Positions 1 to 6,755 of a stretch of 8,130 nt of DNA are shown here, piece by piece. The translations under genes and the position numbers were made by a program. This DNA is from G020351775 sp039588335 (GTDB taxonomy: Bacteria; Gemmatimonadota; Gemmatimonadetes; Gemmatimonadales; GWC2-71-9): positions 1-8,130 of the forward strand of contig JBDGZZ010000303.1 in the NCBI GenBank assembly GCA_039588335.1, read 5' to 3'. Each line of letters starts with the position of its first letter. Within the stretch, counting starts at the first letter, position 1. The notes under the pieces were generated by a model. It had not been told where the DNA came from. It did not search any database and saw only the letters and a list, made by a program, of their open reading frames with translations.

Positions 1-1322
1 AATCCAGAAACCGTTGCAGTCAGCGAGTTCGTCCCGGCCGACTGCCCCAGCGTCCAACTTCCCACCGTCGCGACACCGCCGGCATCGGTCGTATCTACGG
101 TCCCAGAGGCGGTTCCACCTCCGCTCGCAACGGCGAATACGACCTCGACTCCGGGAACGGGTGCGCCGAGCAGGTCCGTGACTATTGCGGACGGGGCAAC
201 TGTCACGGCAGTGGCCACAGTCGCAGACTGACCGTCACCATTGACGACGGCGATCGAAGCTGGCCCTGTAAGGTCAGCAACGGATGCCGCGAACAACACC
301 GGCGATCCGGTGAGGCCCTGTGCCTCGGCTGAGACCTGAATTACGCCTGCGGCGTCACCGGCAGTGAGAGTCGTCTGCGCGATTCCCACAGCGTTAGTCA
401 CGGTGGTTTCGGGTACCACTACTGTCCCGCTAGGTCCTGCTGTTACCCTGAAGACAACCTGATATCCCCGCCCGAACGGGTCACCGGCAGCGTCTAGTAC
501 CTGTACCTCGAGGGCGTTTGCAGCCGCCGCACCCGGATCCATGTTCTGGTTGTTGCCCGATAAGAGAACGATCGCGTTCGGTCGGGCAAAGAACCGCAAC
601 GTTCCGCTGTCGGTTAACGGGTCACCCGCGGTGATCGCCGTAGCAATGACCGTCACACTGTCGGTCAGTGCGGCCGGGGCTATGAGCCAAGCTTGATTCC
701 TCCCAACCTGTCGTGGCGACGCAACAATCGTCTCGTCGCTCGATGCGAATTTCACCGGTGCGCCGTCGATAACGGCTTGATCTCGGAAGACCGTTCCCGT
801 GACCAGGACGCTGTCTCCTCCGGTGATCGTTGTGTCTGAGAGAGAGATGATTACGTTGGTTGCGTCGGAACCGGGACCGACGAACGTCGGCACCAGTTCA
901 GGCGTCGCGGTTGGCTCGCCGACTGTGGCCGTTACTACTCCGCGAACCTCGAGCCACACCGTGCCCTCGCCTATCACCGCCAGGTAGAGATAGAACTGCT
1001 CCGCGTCTGACTCCAACGGAACCAGCACGTCCAACACGACACTGTCCGCGTCCGCAGAGACGCCCACGGAGTCGGCGTCGACTGTATCGCTCACGACCAA
1101 GACCGAGTCAGCGAACCGGCGCAGCTCGACCAGGAACGTGTCGACCGGGATCGGAGAACCCTGGGCGGCTGCCATCAGTGACTGAACGTCAAAGCTGGCA
1201 CTCGTGTGCCGACCCGGGCTCAAGGTTGAGTCCGAACAGGTACTTGCGACCACGACAGTCGCTATCAGAGCTCCAATGCGGACAAACGATGACCGTTGGA
1301 GGGCAATCCAGAGGTGAGGCAC
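1..1322 (-). CDS. Exported (probable lipoprotein) Ig-like repeat protein, 3' end beyond window
   Basis: An open frame of 440 codons runs from a GTG at 1322-1320 to the window edge without a stop, so the C-terminus is missing. I chose the GTG because GAAGGG (1337-1332) lies 9 bases upstream and a hydrophobic export signal follows at once; an in-frame TGA upstream limits alternatives to one TTG. Residues 1-28 form the signal (core IGALIATVVVAS) and Cys29 is followed by SDS. This looks like a lipoprotein signal, but Thr at -1 is atypical, so signal peptidase I cleavage is possible. Residues 30-150 are beta-rich and unrecognised. Residues about 155-247 look like one Ig-like domain (TITGGDSVLVTGTV). 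Residues about 248-348 and 353-440 are two repeats of the Big_1 invasin/intimin type, with DAAGDPFGRGYQVVF and DLLGAPVPGVEVVF at equivalent places. Family knowledge suggests a surface or periplasmic structural or adhesive protein; the ligand is unknown. Confidence 0.85.
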   Translation of the reverse strand, partial: MPHLWIALQRSSFVRIGALIATVVVASTCSDSTLSPGRHTSASFDVQSLMAAAQGSPIPVDTFLVELRRFADSVLVVSDTVDADSVGVSADADSVVLDVLVPLESDAEQFYLYLAVIGEGTVWLEVRGVVTATVGEPTATPELVPTFVGPGSDATNVIISLSDTTITGGDSVLVTGTVFRDQAVIDGAPVKFASSDETIVASPRQVGRNQAWLIAPAALTDSVTVIATAITAGDPLTDSGTLRFFARPNAIVLLSGNNQNMDPGAAAANALEVQVLDAAGDPFGRGYQVVFRVTAGPSGTVVVPETTVTNAVGIAQTTLTAGDAAGVIQVSAEAQGLTGSPVLFAASVADLTGPASIAVVNGDGQSATVATAVTVAPSAIVTDLLGAPVPGVEVVFAVASGGGTASGTVDTTDAGGVATVGSWTLGQSAGTNSLTATVSG

Positions 1323-1331
1323 TACGGTGGT

Positions 1332-1337
1332 CCCTTC
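1332..1337 (-). promoter_or_regulatory. Ribosome binding site for the Ig-like protein gene
   Basis: GAAGGG ends 9 bases before the GTG at 1322. It supports the GTG rather than the in-frame upstream TTG as the start codon. Confidence 0.6.
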
Positions 1338-1354
1338 ACTTGCGGCGAGGGGCA

Positions 1355-1383
1355 AAAGTATTTCGAGGAATAATGGGTGTCAA
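1355..1383 (-). promoter_or_regulatory. Sigma-70-type promoter for the Ig-like protein gene
   Basis: A perfect -35 box TTGACA (1383-1378) is followed by a 17-bp spacer and TACTTT (1360-1355), a -10 of the TAnnnT form. The predicted transcription start near 1348 would give a leader of about 26 bases, enough for the GAAGGG ribosome binding site and the GTG at 1322. The element sits in the 70-base gap between the SnoaL-like stop and the Ig-like start, with the -35 box 10 bases beyond the stop codon. This suggests the Ig-like gene is transcribed separately from the genes upstream of it. The -10 matches consensus at only three of six positions. Confidence 0.6.
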
Positions 1384-1392
1384 ACGCCCGCT

Positions 1393-1839
1393 CTATGGCA
1401 CCGCCGTGTAGTGCCCGTGAATGCACAGCCACCGGCCGTCTTCCTTCACGAATATCCGGGTCGACTTTCCCCGACTGGTGAATCGTTCTCCGTTGCTCGA
1501 TCCAGAGTCGGTCCAGTAGTAAGTGATCCATGCAACGTTGCCCACAACAGTGACGTCGGGTTGATGCATTTCGGTGTGCACGTTTTGGGCCCGCTCGAGG
1601 TAATCCTCGATGCTCCGGACCTCGTGCTCTTTGCCGGATGTTAGATAGACGTCGCTCTCACCGAATGACGTGAAGTCGGGATGTATATAGCTGGCATATT
1701 CCTCGAGGTCGCCTCGTTCGATCGCTGCCCACATGGCTATGAGTGTAGCTTTGACGTCCTCACCGTTCTGGCCAGTGTTTTGTGCCAAGGCCGGTACCGC
1801 TAGTACGAAGTAAACTGCGGTCAAAAGTGCAATTCTCAT
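1393..1839 (-). CDS. Small exported SnoaL/DUF4440-like (NTF2-fold) protein
   Basis: The protein has 148 residues. I start it at ATG 1839 because GAGGT (1848-1844) lies 4 bases upstream and a signal peptide begins immediately: Met-Arg, a hydrophobic run to residue 15, then PALA with predicted cleavage after Ala19. A longer frame from ATG 1881 would put 14 repeat-derived residues before the signal and is rejected. The mature part fits the NTF2-like fold used by SnoaL and DUF4440 proteins: an N-terminal helix with MWAAIERGDLEEYASYIHPDF, a central VGNVAWITYYW strand, and a C-terminal STRIFVKEDGRWLCIHGHYT strand pair ending in TAVP. Family members range from isomerases to non-enzymatic ligand binders, so no reaction can be assigned. 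It lies 52 bases after the regulator gene with no obvious promoter between, so it is probably cotranscribed with it. Confidence 0.8.
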   Translation of the reverse strand: MRIALLTAVYFVLAVPALAQNTGQNGEDVKATLIAMWAAIERGDLEEYASYIHPDFTSFGESDVYLTSGKEHEVRSIEDYLERAQNVHTEMHQPDVTVVGNVAWITYYWTDSGSSNGERFTSRGKSTRIFVKEDGRWLCIHGHYTAVP

Positions 1840-1843
1840 TCTT

Positions 1844-1848
1844 ACCTC
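1844..1848 (-). promoter_or_regulatory. Ribosome binding site that sets the SnoaL-like start
   Basis: GAGGT is placed 4 bases before ATG 1839 and decides between that start and the in-frame ATG at 1881, which has no comparable site. It lies directly at the end of the 23-bp tandem repeat. Confidence 0.65.
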
Positions 1849-1894
1849 ATTCCCTAATTCTGAATTCCCTAGTTCCCTCATTCTGCATTCCCTA
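1849..1894 (-). repeat. Tandem 23-bp direct repeat, two units, starting at the regulator stop codon
   Basis: Read on the minus strand, unit 1 spans 1894-1872 and unit 2 spans 1871-1849. Both begin TAGGGAAT and contain CAGAAT; they match at 20 of 23 positions, with differences at unit positions 9, 16 and 23. Each unit holds two GGGAA cores, so the cores recur at spacings of 15, 8 and 15 bases. The first TAG of unit 1 is the stop codon of the regulator gene. The repeat fills nearly the whole gap before the SnoaL-like ribosome binding site. It may be a slippage-prone simple repeat or a protein-binding array; the sequence does not decide. Confidence 0.8.
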
Positions 1895-3787
1895 CTTCTC
1901 CGTCACAGCCTCTTTAATCCTCCTCTTCTGCCCATCGGTTACCATGTCTTCCTGCACGACTTCACAGACGATGCGGGCGACAAAAGAATAACCACGTGCG
2001 TCTGCGGTTATCCACCGCTGCCATTCCAGCTCGTCGAGTGCCGTGTGCAGTTCGGCTCCTCTTACGTCCGTGCACGCCTCCAGCTGCTTTTCGGTAATAC
2101 GTTCTCCCAGCACGGCTGCGGCCGCCAAGACCTGTTGTGCAGACTTGCTGAGGCGCCTGTACCCGATACGAATTGCTGCAACGATTGCGTCGGGCAGATC
2201 TCCTGGGAGTGTCTGGGACAGGGTCTTGAGCGGCTGAGGCCAAGCTCCTGTTGTCTCTTCCAGGTCGAGACCCAGTGCGACTGCATGGAGCAGCTCCACG
2301 GCAAGCAGTGGGAGGCCGGCCGAATCCGATGCAACCCTACGTGCAAGTCGATCGATTTGCTCATCCGAGTACGTGGGAACAGCCCAAGTTACGATTTCCC
2401 TCAACGCCGTTTCACTCAGTTTGTCAGTCCGCACCGCCACCCCCTTCAGGTCGCGCCCAATTCGTGACCTGATGTCGTCCAGCTCTGGACGCGATGGTTG
2501 CGTGGCCATCGCAATGCAGACGTGTACGGGTAGGGCTGACAAGTCACGCAACATGGCGCTCAGTGCCAACAGCGTTTCCCTGTCACACCACTGAGCGTCG
2601 TCCACGAGGATAAACACGGCCCGCTCGCCAGCAAGAACCCTGACGATGTCAATAGTGGCTGCGGACAGCTCGGCGATATCACCTTTGGGAGGTCCGAATC
2701 GGTCGGCCCACTCCGGAATCTGGTTCGCAAAGGTCCCAAGGGCGCTCGGCGATGCCGTTGCCAAGCCGGGACCGTCGAACAGTCCCCCTCGGGCGATACC
2801 TAACAGTCCACTACCGTCGATATCTGCTTCCACTGCACGGATGGTCGCCACGGTCGCTCCGTCGAGCCGCGCCCGCGTCACCAATTCTTCGGCGAGACGC
2901 GTCTTGCCGGTTCCAGGGTCACCTTCGATGACCGTGACGGCTGCGTGGCTACCCTCCACAGCGGCGGTCCAGACACCAACTAGCTGCGCCAGTTCGCCTT
3001 CTCTACCTATCAAGGGCGCTCGCCTCAGCTCGGCGCCTTTTGCCTTGTCGGTTGGCACGGACTTGGGCAACGTCCAGGCGCGTTCTTGCTGGATTCTTTT
3101 CAATAGTTCCAGCGTTTCGCCATCGGGTTCGGCTCCCAACTCTTCCAGCCGCAGCCTGAACGCCTCGTAGCGGCCCAGCGCTTCGGTTCGGTCGCCGGAG
3201 ATGGCGAGAGCCTTCATGGCCATGCGAACCGCGCTGGCGCCGGAATCCAACATGTTTGCCCGCATGGATATGGCTGTTGCTTCGGCAGACTTGCCCGCCG
3301 CCAAGAGTTCCTCAGCACGTTGGATCAAGGCTGCAACCGACCTGCTCCGCCACCGCACCCGCTCCGCTCCCAACCACTCCTCGAATGCCCAGGCTTCGCG
3401 TACGCTCAATCCCTCCAGAAACTCTCCCCCCACCATCTCGGCTGCGGCGCTCCAGTCCTCGCTTGCCTCCAGTTGCTCGAACGTCTCCGTGTCGAGCTGC
3501 ACCGCGTCGGCTGACAGGCGCACCTGGTCAGCCTCGGTCACGAGACCGTCCTCGCCGAGTGTGCGCCGTAGGATGCGAACGGCTTCCCTGAGCGAGTGCC
3601 GTGCCTTCGATTCGGGCTTCTCGCCCCACAGAATCCCAATCAGGTGCTCGCGGCTGCGGGTGCGTTTGGGAGAGCGTGCCAGGTATATGAGCAGCGCGAG
3701 GTTCTTGCGCTGCAACAACTCGGCTGGAGCATCGCCGCCGTTGTCCTTCAGTTCGACCGGCCCCAGGGTGCGGCAGAATACAGTCAT
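1892..3787 (-). CDS. SARP-like (BTAD) transcriptional regulator with AAA ATPase domain
   Basis: The protein has 631 residues. I start it at ATG 3787: GGAGGT (3797-3792) is 4 bases upstream, and the in-frame GTG at 3793 lies inside that ribosome binding site. Residues about 3-90 are an OmpR-like winged helix of the SARP type (SREHLIGILWG, then ARHSLREAVRILRRTLG). Residues about 96-236 are a bacterial transcriptional activator domain (BTAD), a helical repeat with GDRTEALGRYEAFRLRLEELGAEP near its end. An AAA_16/STAND-like ATPase follows from PLIGREGEL at about 258, with Walker A GDPGTGKT (289-296) and Walker B VFILVDD (391-397). Residues 530-631 are helical. AfsR-type proteins usually continue into C-terminal TPRs; here the chain stops without them. 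The protein should be cytoplasmic and bind DNA. The overlap with the upstream kinase gene suggests control by that kinase, as AfsK acts on AfsR; this is inferred, and target promoters are unknown. Confidence 0.92.
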   Translation of the reverse strand: MTVFCRTLGPVELKDNGGDAPAELLQRKNLALLIYLARSPKRTRSREHLIGILWGEKPESKARHSLREAVRILRRTLGEDGLVTEADQVRLSADAVQLDTETFEQLEASEDWSAAAEMVGGEFLEGLSVREAWAFEEWLGAERVRWRSRSVAALIQRAEELLAAGKSAEATAISMRANMLDSGASAVRMAMKALAISGDRTEALGRYEAFRLRLEELGAEPDGETLELLKRIQQERAWTLPKSVPTDKAKGAELRRAPLIGREGELAQLVGVWTAAVEGSHAAVTVIEGDPGTGKTRLAEELVTRARLDGATVATIRAVEADIDGSGLLGIARGGLFDGPGLATASPSALGTFANQIPEWADRFGPPKGDIAELSAATIDIVRVLAGERAVFILVDDAQWCDRETLLALSAMLRDLSALPVHVCIAMATQPSRPELDDIRSRIGRDLKGVAVRTDKLSETALREIVTWAVPTYSDEQIDRLARRVASDSAGLPLLAVELLHAVALGLDLEETTGAWPQPLKTLSQTLPGDLPDAIVAAIRIGYRRLSKSAQQVLAAAAVLGERITEKQLEACTDVRGAELHTALDELEWQRWITADARGYSFVARIVCEVVQEDMVTDGQKRRIKEAVTEK

Positions 3788-3797
3788 CGGCACCTCC
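3784..3797 (-). promoter_or_regulatory. Translational coupling site: SD plus ATGA overlap between kinase and regulator
   Basis: GGAGGT (3797-3792) lies within the last codons of the kinase gene. Four bases later ATGA (3787-3784) contains both the regulator's ATG and the kinase's TGA. This is the standard arrangement for termination-reinitiation and should keep the two proteins at linked levels. Confidence 0.85.
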
Positions 3798-6624
3798 GCT
3801 GGGCATAGGCCAGGGCTTCATCCCGTAGCGGACCGTAAGCCGAATCGGCCTCGGCCCACAGCTCGGTTAGTCGCGACATGTAGCTGCAGGCCTGGTCTCG
3901 TTGGCGGCGCTGTTCTGCAGCCCGACCCCGCAGAAACCTGACGTAGGGTGAAAGAGCCCAATCGATTTCGCTGGCGTGCGCCACTCCCTTGGGCGACCCC
4001 AAGAACTCGAAGTGCTCATACCACAGCCGCGCGGCGTCTGCTCGGTCCCGCTGTCCCAAACTGTCGTACCACTCGGCCCGCTTTAGATGCAGCACGGCAC
4101 GGGCGAATGGGTCGCCGCCTCGGCCGGCTGAGTCGTAAGCCAACATGCCTTCGGAGATTTGTAACGCCTCTTCGTACATGCCTTGGCTGCCGAGGATCAT
4201 CGAATGAAGAGAGATGCTGAGTTGTTGGGCGGTCGTATCCGGATGTACTGCCGGCAGGCTGTCCAGCCATCGGCGTGTGTTCACAGTATCGCCGGTTGCA
4301 GCCGCGTCTACACCGAGCGCCCAGGCAGCCCGAGAGCGGCTCACCGAGTCGCTCACCAGGTCACGCAACATGATCCGACCTCGCTCGACCTCCTCGTGCG
4401 AAATACCGGGTAACCCCAATGCCGGAGCCACGACGCGCCACTCGGCTGCCTCGAGGCGGGCTTCGTCCGTATCGAAGAGGGCGGCAGCCGAGTCGACGTG
4501 CCATAATGCCTGTGCTAGCTTTCCCAACCCGACCAAAGCCAATCCCCAGCCCTCATGCAGGTTCCCACGAGTCTGGGAGTCGTAACCGCCGCCGAACAGA
4601 AATGAGCCCGCGAGATCTGCCTGGGTCTGGGCCAGGTCCCACATCGATCCGAGTCGAAACAATTCTAGCATGACTCTTCCTGCAACCGGATCGTCAACGA
4701 GCCTCGCCCGCATGGCCGGGGCCGTCTCCGGTTCGAACCGTTCTCGGATGAGCCAATGGAACAACGACGGCTGAGCGTTTGGCTGTGCGTCTGCACTGTC
4801 GTAGACCTGCTGGTAGCGGCGAAGACTCCGTTCTGCGTGATCGCGACGGCCGAGGCGTATATAGGACCAGACCAGGTGTTGATGGGTGGGTGCGAACGTG
4901 CTGTCCATATCAGCTACCGCTACCAGCCGCTCAGTGGACTCCTGCAGTGGGATTCCGATCAGAGCGCCGCGGCTCTGAGACTCTTCAGCGTAGAGGAACG
5001 CAGCATAGGCGTTACGTGGGTAGTGCTTTGTTGCCGCCTCGTACGCTGCCATCCGCTCTTCCTGGCTCGTGGCTAGCTGTGCCTCGATCAGCATGCTGTC
5101 GATTTCGGAGAGGTCCTCGCCTCGAGCCTGCAGCAATCTCTTGAGATCTACGGGAGCCGGTTCGCCAGTGACGAGCCAGCGGTGCGCGTTGTGATACCAC
5201 CACGCGGCCTGTTCGAAAGTCGTGTCGATGGTCCATGCCCTGTGGAAGTGATCCCTCGCTTTGCGAAAGGCGTTTCGTTTGAAGGCGAACATCCCGTCGA
5301 GGTATGCGTTCACTGCCTCATCCGCGTTTGGGAGTGATGGGCCGCGATATTCATATTGTCGGTTCGGCGCCAAGACCGCCGCGACGCTCTGTCCGAGCCT
5401 GTATCCAGTTTGATCTGAAGTCTGGTCTCCCCGCATGCGAACCGTGCCAGCCCGTTGAACCACGCCACTCCGATCCAACACCTCAATCGCGATCGCCGTG
5501 TCGGCCGCTTCTCTCGTGACAATGGCGTGAACGACTGCTCGTGTCCCGACGTCCTGTAGTTCACGCTGTCCTACCAGGTCCATCGAGCTATCACTCTTTT
5601 GCCATAGCACGTCCGCCCTATAGGAACCTGTGACAGTGACGAACCCGTCCAGGTACAGCTCGGTTAAGCCCCTCAGGCGTTCGGTGAGCTCTGTTCCAAT
5701 ACCCTCTCCGGCTTCGAATGGTAGAACCGTGACGTCTGTAGGGGGCAGTTCGTCGCTAGGCATGAGAACGATCACTGCCGCTGCTCCGGCCACCAGCCCG
5801 CCCGCTGTGAGCAGGAACGTTCGTCGCCGGTACCTGCGGGTGCGGGTCTTCCACAGCTTCCGCCTGAACGAAGCGGCGTCGGGCCAACGTTCATCCGGTT
5901 GCCACGTCAGTGCACGCCGGAGAATGGGAGCTACGCTTCCAGGGATCCCGGACCAATCGGGACGCCGGTCGGGCATCTGATCGCCCCACCTCCGTCCGGT
6001 ATACGCTTCGTAAATGACGGCTGCGGCGGCGAACAGGTCGGTGCGGGACGTGACCTCCCAGCCGAACGCCTGCTCGGGCGGCATGTAACCGACGGTCCCG
6101 ACTACCCGTCCCGGGCTTGCAGTAAGAGTCGAGGGATCAACGGATGGCTTGGCGATCCCGAAGTCGGTGAGTACAGCGCGCCCGTCTATCAGCAAAATGT
6201 TGCTCGGCTTGATGTCGCGGTGCACCACTCCGACCGAGTGGACGGTTTCCAGCGCATCCAGCAGGTCGCGGCCCAACTTCAGTGCTTCCGAGTGCCTCAG
6301 AGGTCCGTGCTGTAGTCGATCGGCGAGTGTGTTTCCCTCTATGAATTCCATCACATAGTAGAAGAAACCGTCGGCCTCTCCTGCACGGTGCACTGGTACG
6401 ACGTTGGGATGCCTCAGATTGGCCAGGATGCGAGCTTCGCGGAGGAATTTGTCGGCCGCTCGGGCGGTGGCTAGCTCCGGCCGGATGATCTTGATCGCTA
6501 CCGGCCGGTCGAGCAGAACCTCGCGTGCGCGGAAGACGATTCCCATGCCACCTTTGGCCAGTTCCTGCTCCACGTGGTAATCGGGAGCCAACGTTTCCCC
6601 CAGTCGATCGAGTATGGTGGCCAT
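3784..6624 (-). CDS. Transmembrane PknB-type Ser/Thr protein kinase with TolB-like and TPR-rich extracytoplasmic region
   Basis: The protein has 946 residues. The kinase domain (about 15-257) is catalytically complete: glycine loop AKGGMG (23-28, Ala at the usual first Gly), Lys45 in VAIK, Glu63 of helix C, HRDIKPSN (135-142, catalytic Asp137), DFG (154-156), and PPE (182-184) for the APE motif. Thr166, Thr168, Ser170 and Thr177 are activation-loop phosphorylation candidates. A basic stretch (261-268) precedes one transmembrane helix (about 269-288), giving a cytoplasmic kinase and an outside C-terminus. Residues about 296-425 start with VTVLPFEAGEG and resemble the TolB-like/FlgO-type module common in such kinases. 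From about 434 to the end the chain is helical with degenerate TPRs, for example near 436-470, 576-605, 689-720 and 842-872. This part probably senses or scaffolds. ATG 6624 is the only sensible start, since the next Met is in the glycine loop; its ribosome binding site is weak (GATAGG). Confidence 0.95.
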   Translation of the reverse strand: MATILDRLGETLAPDYHVEQELAKGGMGIVFRAREVLLDRPVAIKIIRPELATARAADKFLREARILANLRHPNVVPVHRAGEADGFFYYVMEFIEGNTLADRLQHGPLRHSEALKLGRDLLDALETVHSVGVVHRDIKPSNILLIDGRAVLTDFGIAKPSVDPSTLTASPGRVVGTVGYMPPEQAFGWEVTSRTDLFAAAAVIYEAYTGRRWGDQMPDRRPDWSGIPGSVAPILRRALTWQPDERWPDAASFRRKLWKTRTRRYRRRTFLLTAGGLVAGAAAVIVLMPSDELPPTDVTVLPFEAGEGIGTELTERLRGLTELYLDGFVTVTGSYRADVLWQKSDSSMDLVGQRELQDVGTRAVVHAIVTREAADTAIAIEVLDRSGVVQRAGTVRMRGDQTSDQTGYRLGQSVAAVLAPNRQYEYRGPSLPNADEAVNAYLDGMFAFKRNAFRKARDHFHRAWTIDTTFEQAAWWYHNAHRWLVTGEPAPVDLKRLLQARGEDLSEIDSMLIEAQLATSQEERMAAYEAATKHYPRNAYAAFLYAEESQSRGALIGIPLQESTERLVAVADMDSTFAPTHQHLVWSYIRLGRRDHAERSLRRYQQVYDSADAQPNAQPSLFHWLIRERFEPETAPAMRARLVDDPVAGRVMLELFRLGSMWDLAQTQADLAGSFLFGGGYDSQTRGNLHEGWGLALVGLGKLAQALWHVDSAAALFDTDEARLEAAEWRVVAPALGLPGISHEEVERGRIMLRDLVSDSVSRSRAAWALGVDAAATGDTVNTRRWLDSLPAVHPDTTAQQLSISLHSMILGSQGMYEEALQISEGMLAYDSAGRGGDPFARAVLHLKRAEWYDSLGQRDRADAARLWYEHFEFLGSPKGVAHASEIDWALSPYVRFLRGRAAEQRRQRDQACSYMSRLTELWAEADSAYGPLRDEALAYAQRRCR

Positions 6625-6667
6625 GGCCTATCAGCCGGAATCTGCTGTCAAGCCGTTGTGGGTCAAG

Positions 6668-6695
6668 AGCCCCCGGCTGCAGTGTGCCGGGGACT
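6668..6695 (-). other. Stem-loop in the gap upstream of the kinase gene
   Basis: CCCCGGC (6671-6677) and GCCGGGG (6686-6692) form a 7-bp perfect stem with an 8-base loop; two further pairs form beyond one mismatch. No T-run follows on either strand, so it is not a standard intrinsic terminator. It could act in the kinase leader or merely assist termination of the preceding transcript. Confidence 0.5.
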
Positions 6696-6725
6696 ACGCC
6701 GTAATCAGAAGAGGGGTGTGAGTTC

Positions 6726-6750
6726 GGGAGGCGATGTGTGATCGCCTCCC
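6726..6750 (-). terminator. Strong hairpin just after the DUF2723 stop; terminator-like but without a U-tract
   Basis: GGGAGGCGAT (6726-6735) and ATCGCCTCCC (6741-6750) are perfect inverted arms of 10 bp around a 5-base loop. On the minus strand the hairpin starts 5 bases after the TAG at 6758-6756, where a terminator would be expected. Neither strand has a T-run after the stem. It may therefore be a U-less terminator, a Rho-assisted 3' end, or an mRNA-stabilising hairpin allowing read-through into the kinase gene. Confidence 0.6.
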
Positions 6751-6755
6751 AATAC

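Noticed and set aside
860..1411. Plus-strand open frame of 183 codons
   Set aside because: It is antisense to the Ig-like gene, its composition is Arg/Pro/Ser-rich as expected from an out-of-frame reading of GC-rich DNA, and it has no recognisable domain. The minus-strand frame has a signal peptide, domain repeats, an SD and a promoter.
1840..1881. Upstream ATG at 1881 as start of the SnoaL-like gene
   Set aside because: The extra 14 residues are encoded by the tandem repeat and would precede a complete signal peptide; the SD fits ATG 1839.
3201..3941. Plus-strand frame of 246 codons opposite the regulator and kinase
   Set aside because: Shadow of the SARP-like regulator gene; Ser/Arg/Ala-rich with no family resemblance.
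6618..6651. TTGACA at 6651-6646 as the kinase promoter
   Set aside because: With 15-18 bp spacing no TAnnnT box follows, and the -10 would overlap the start codon.
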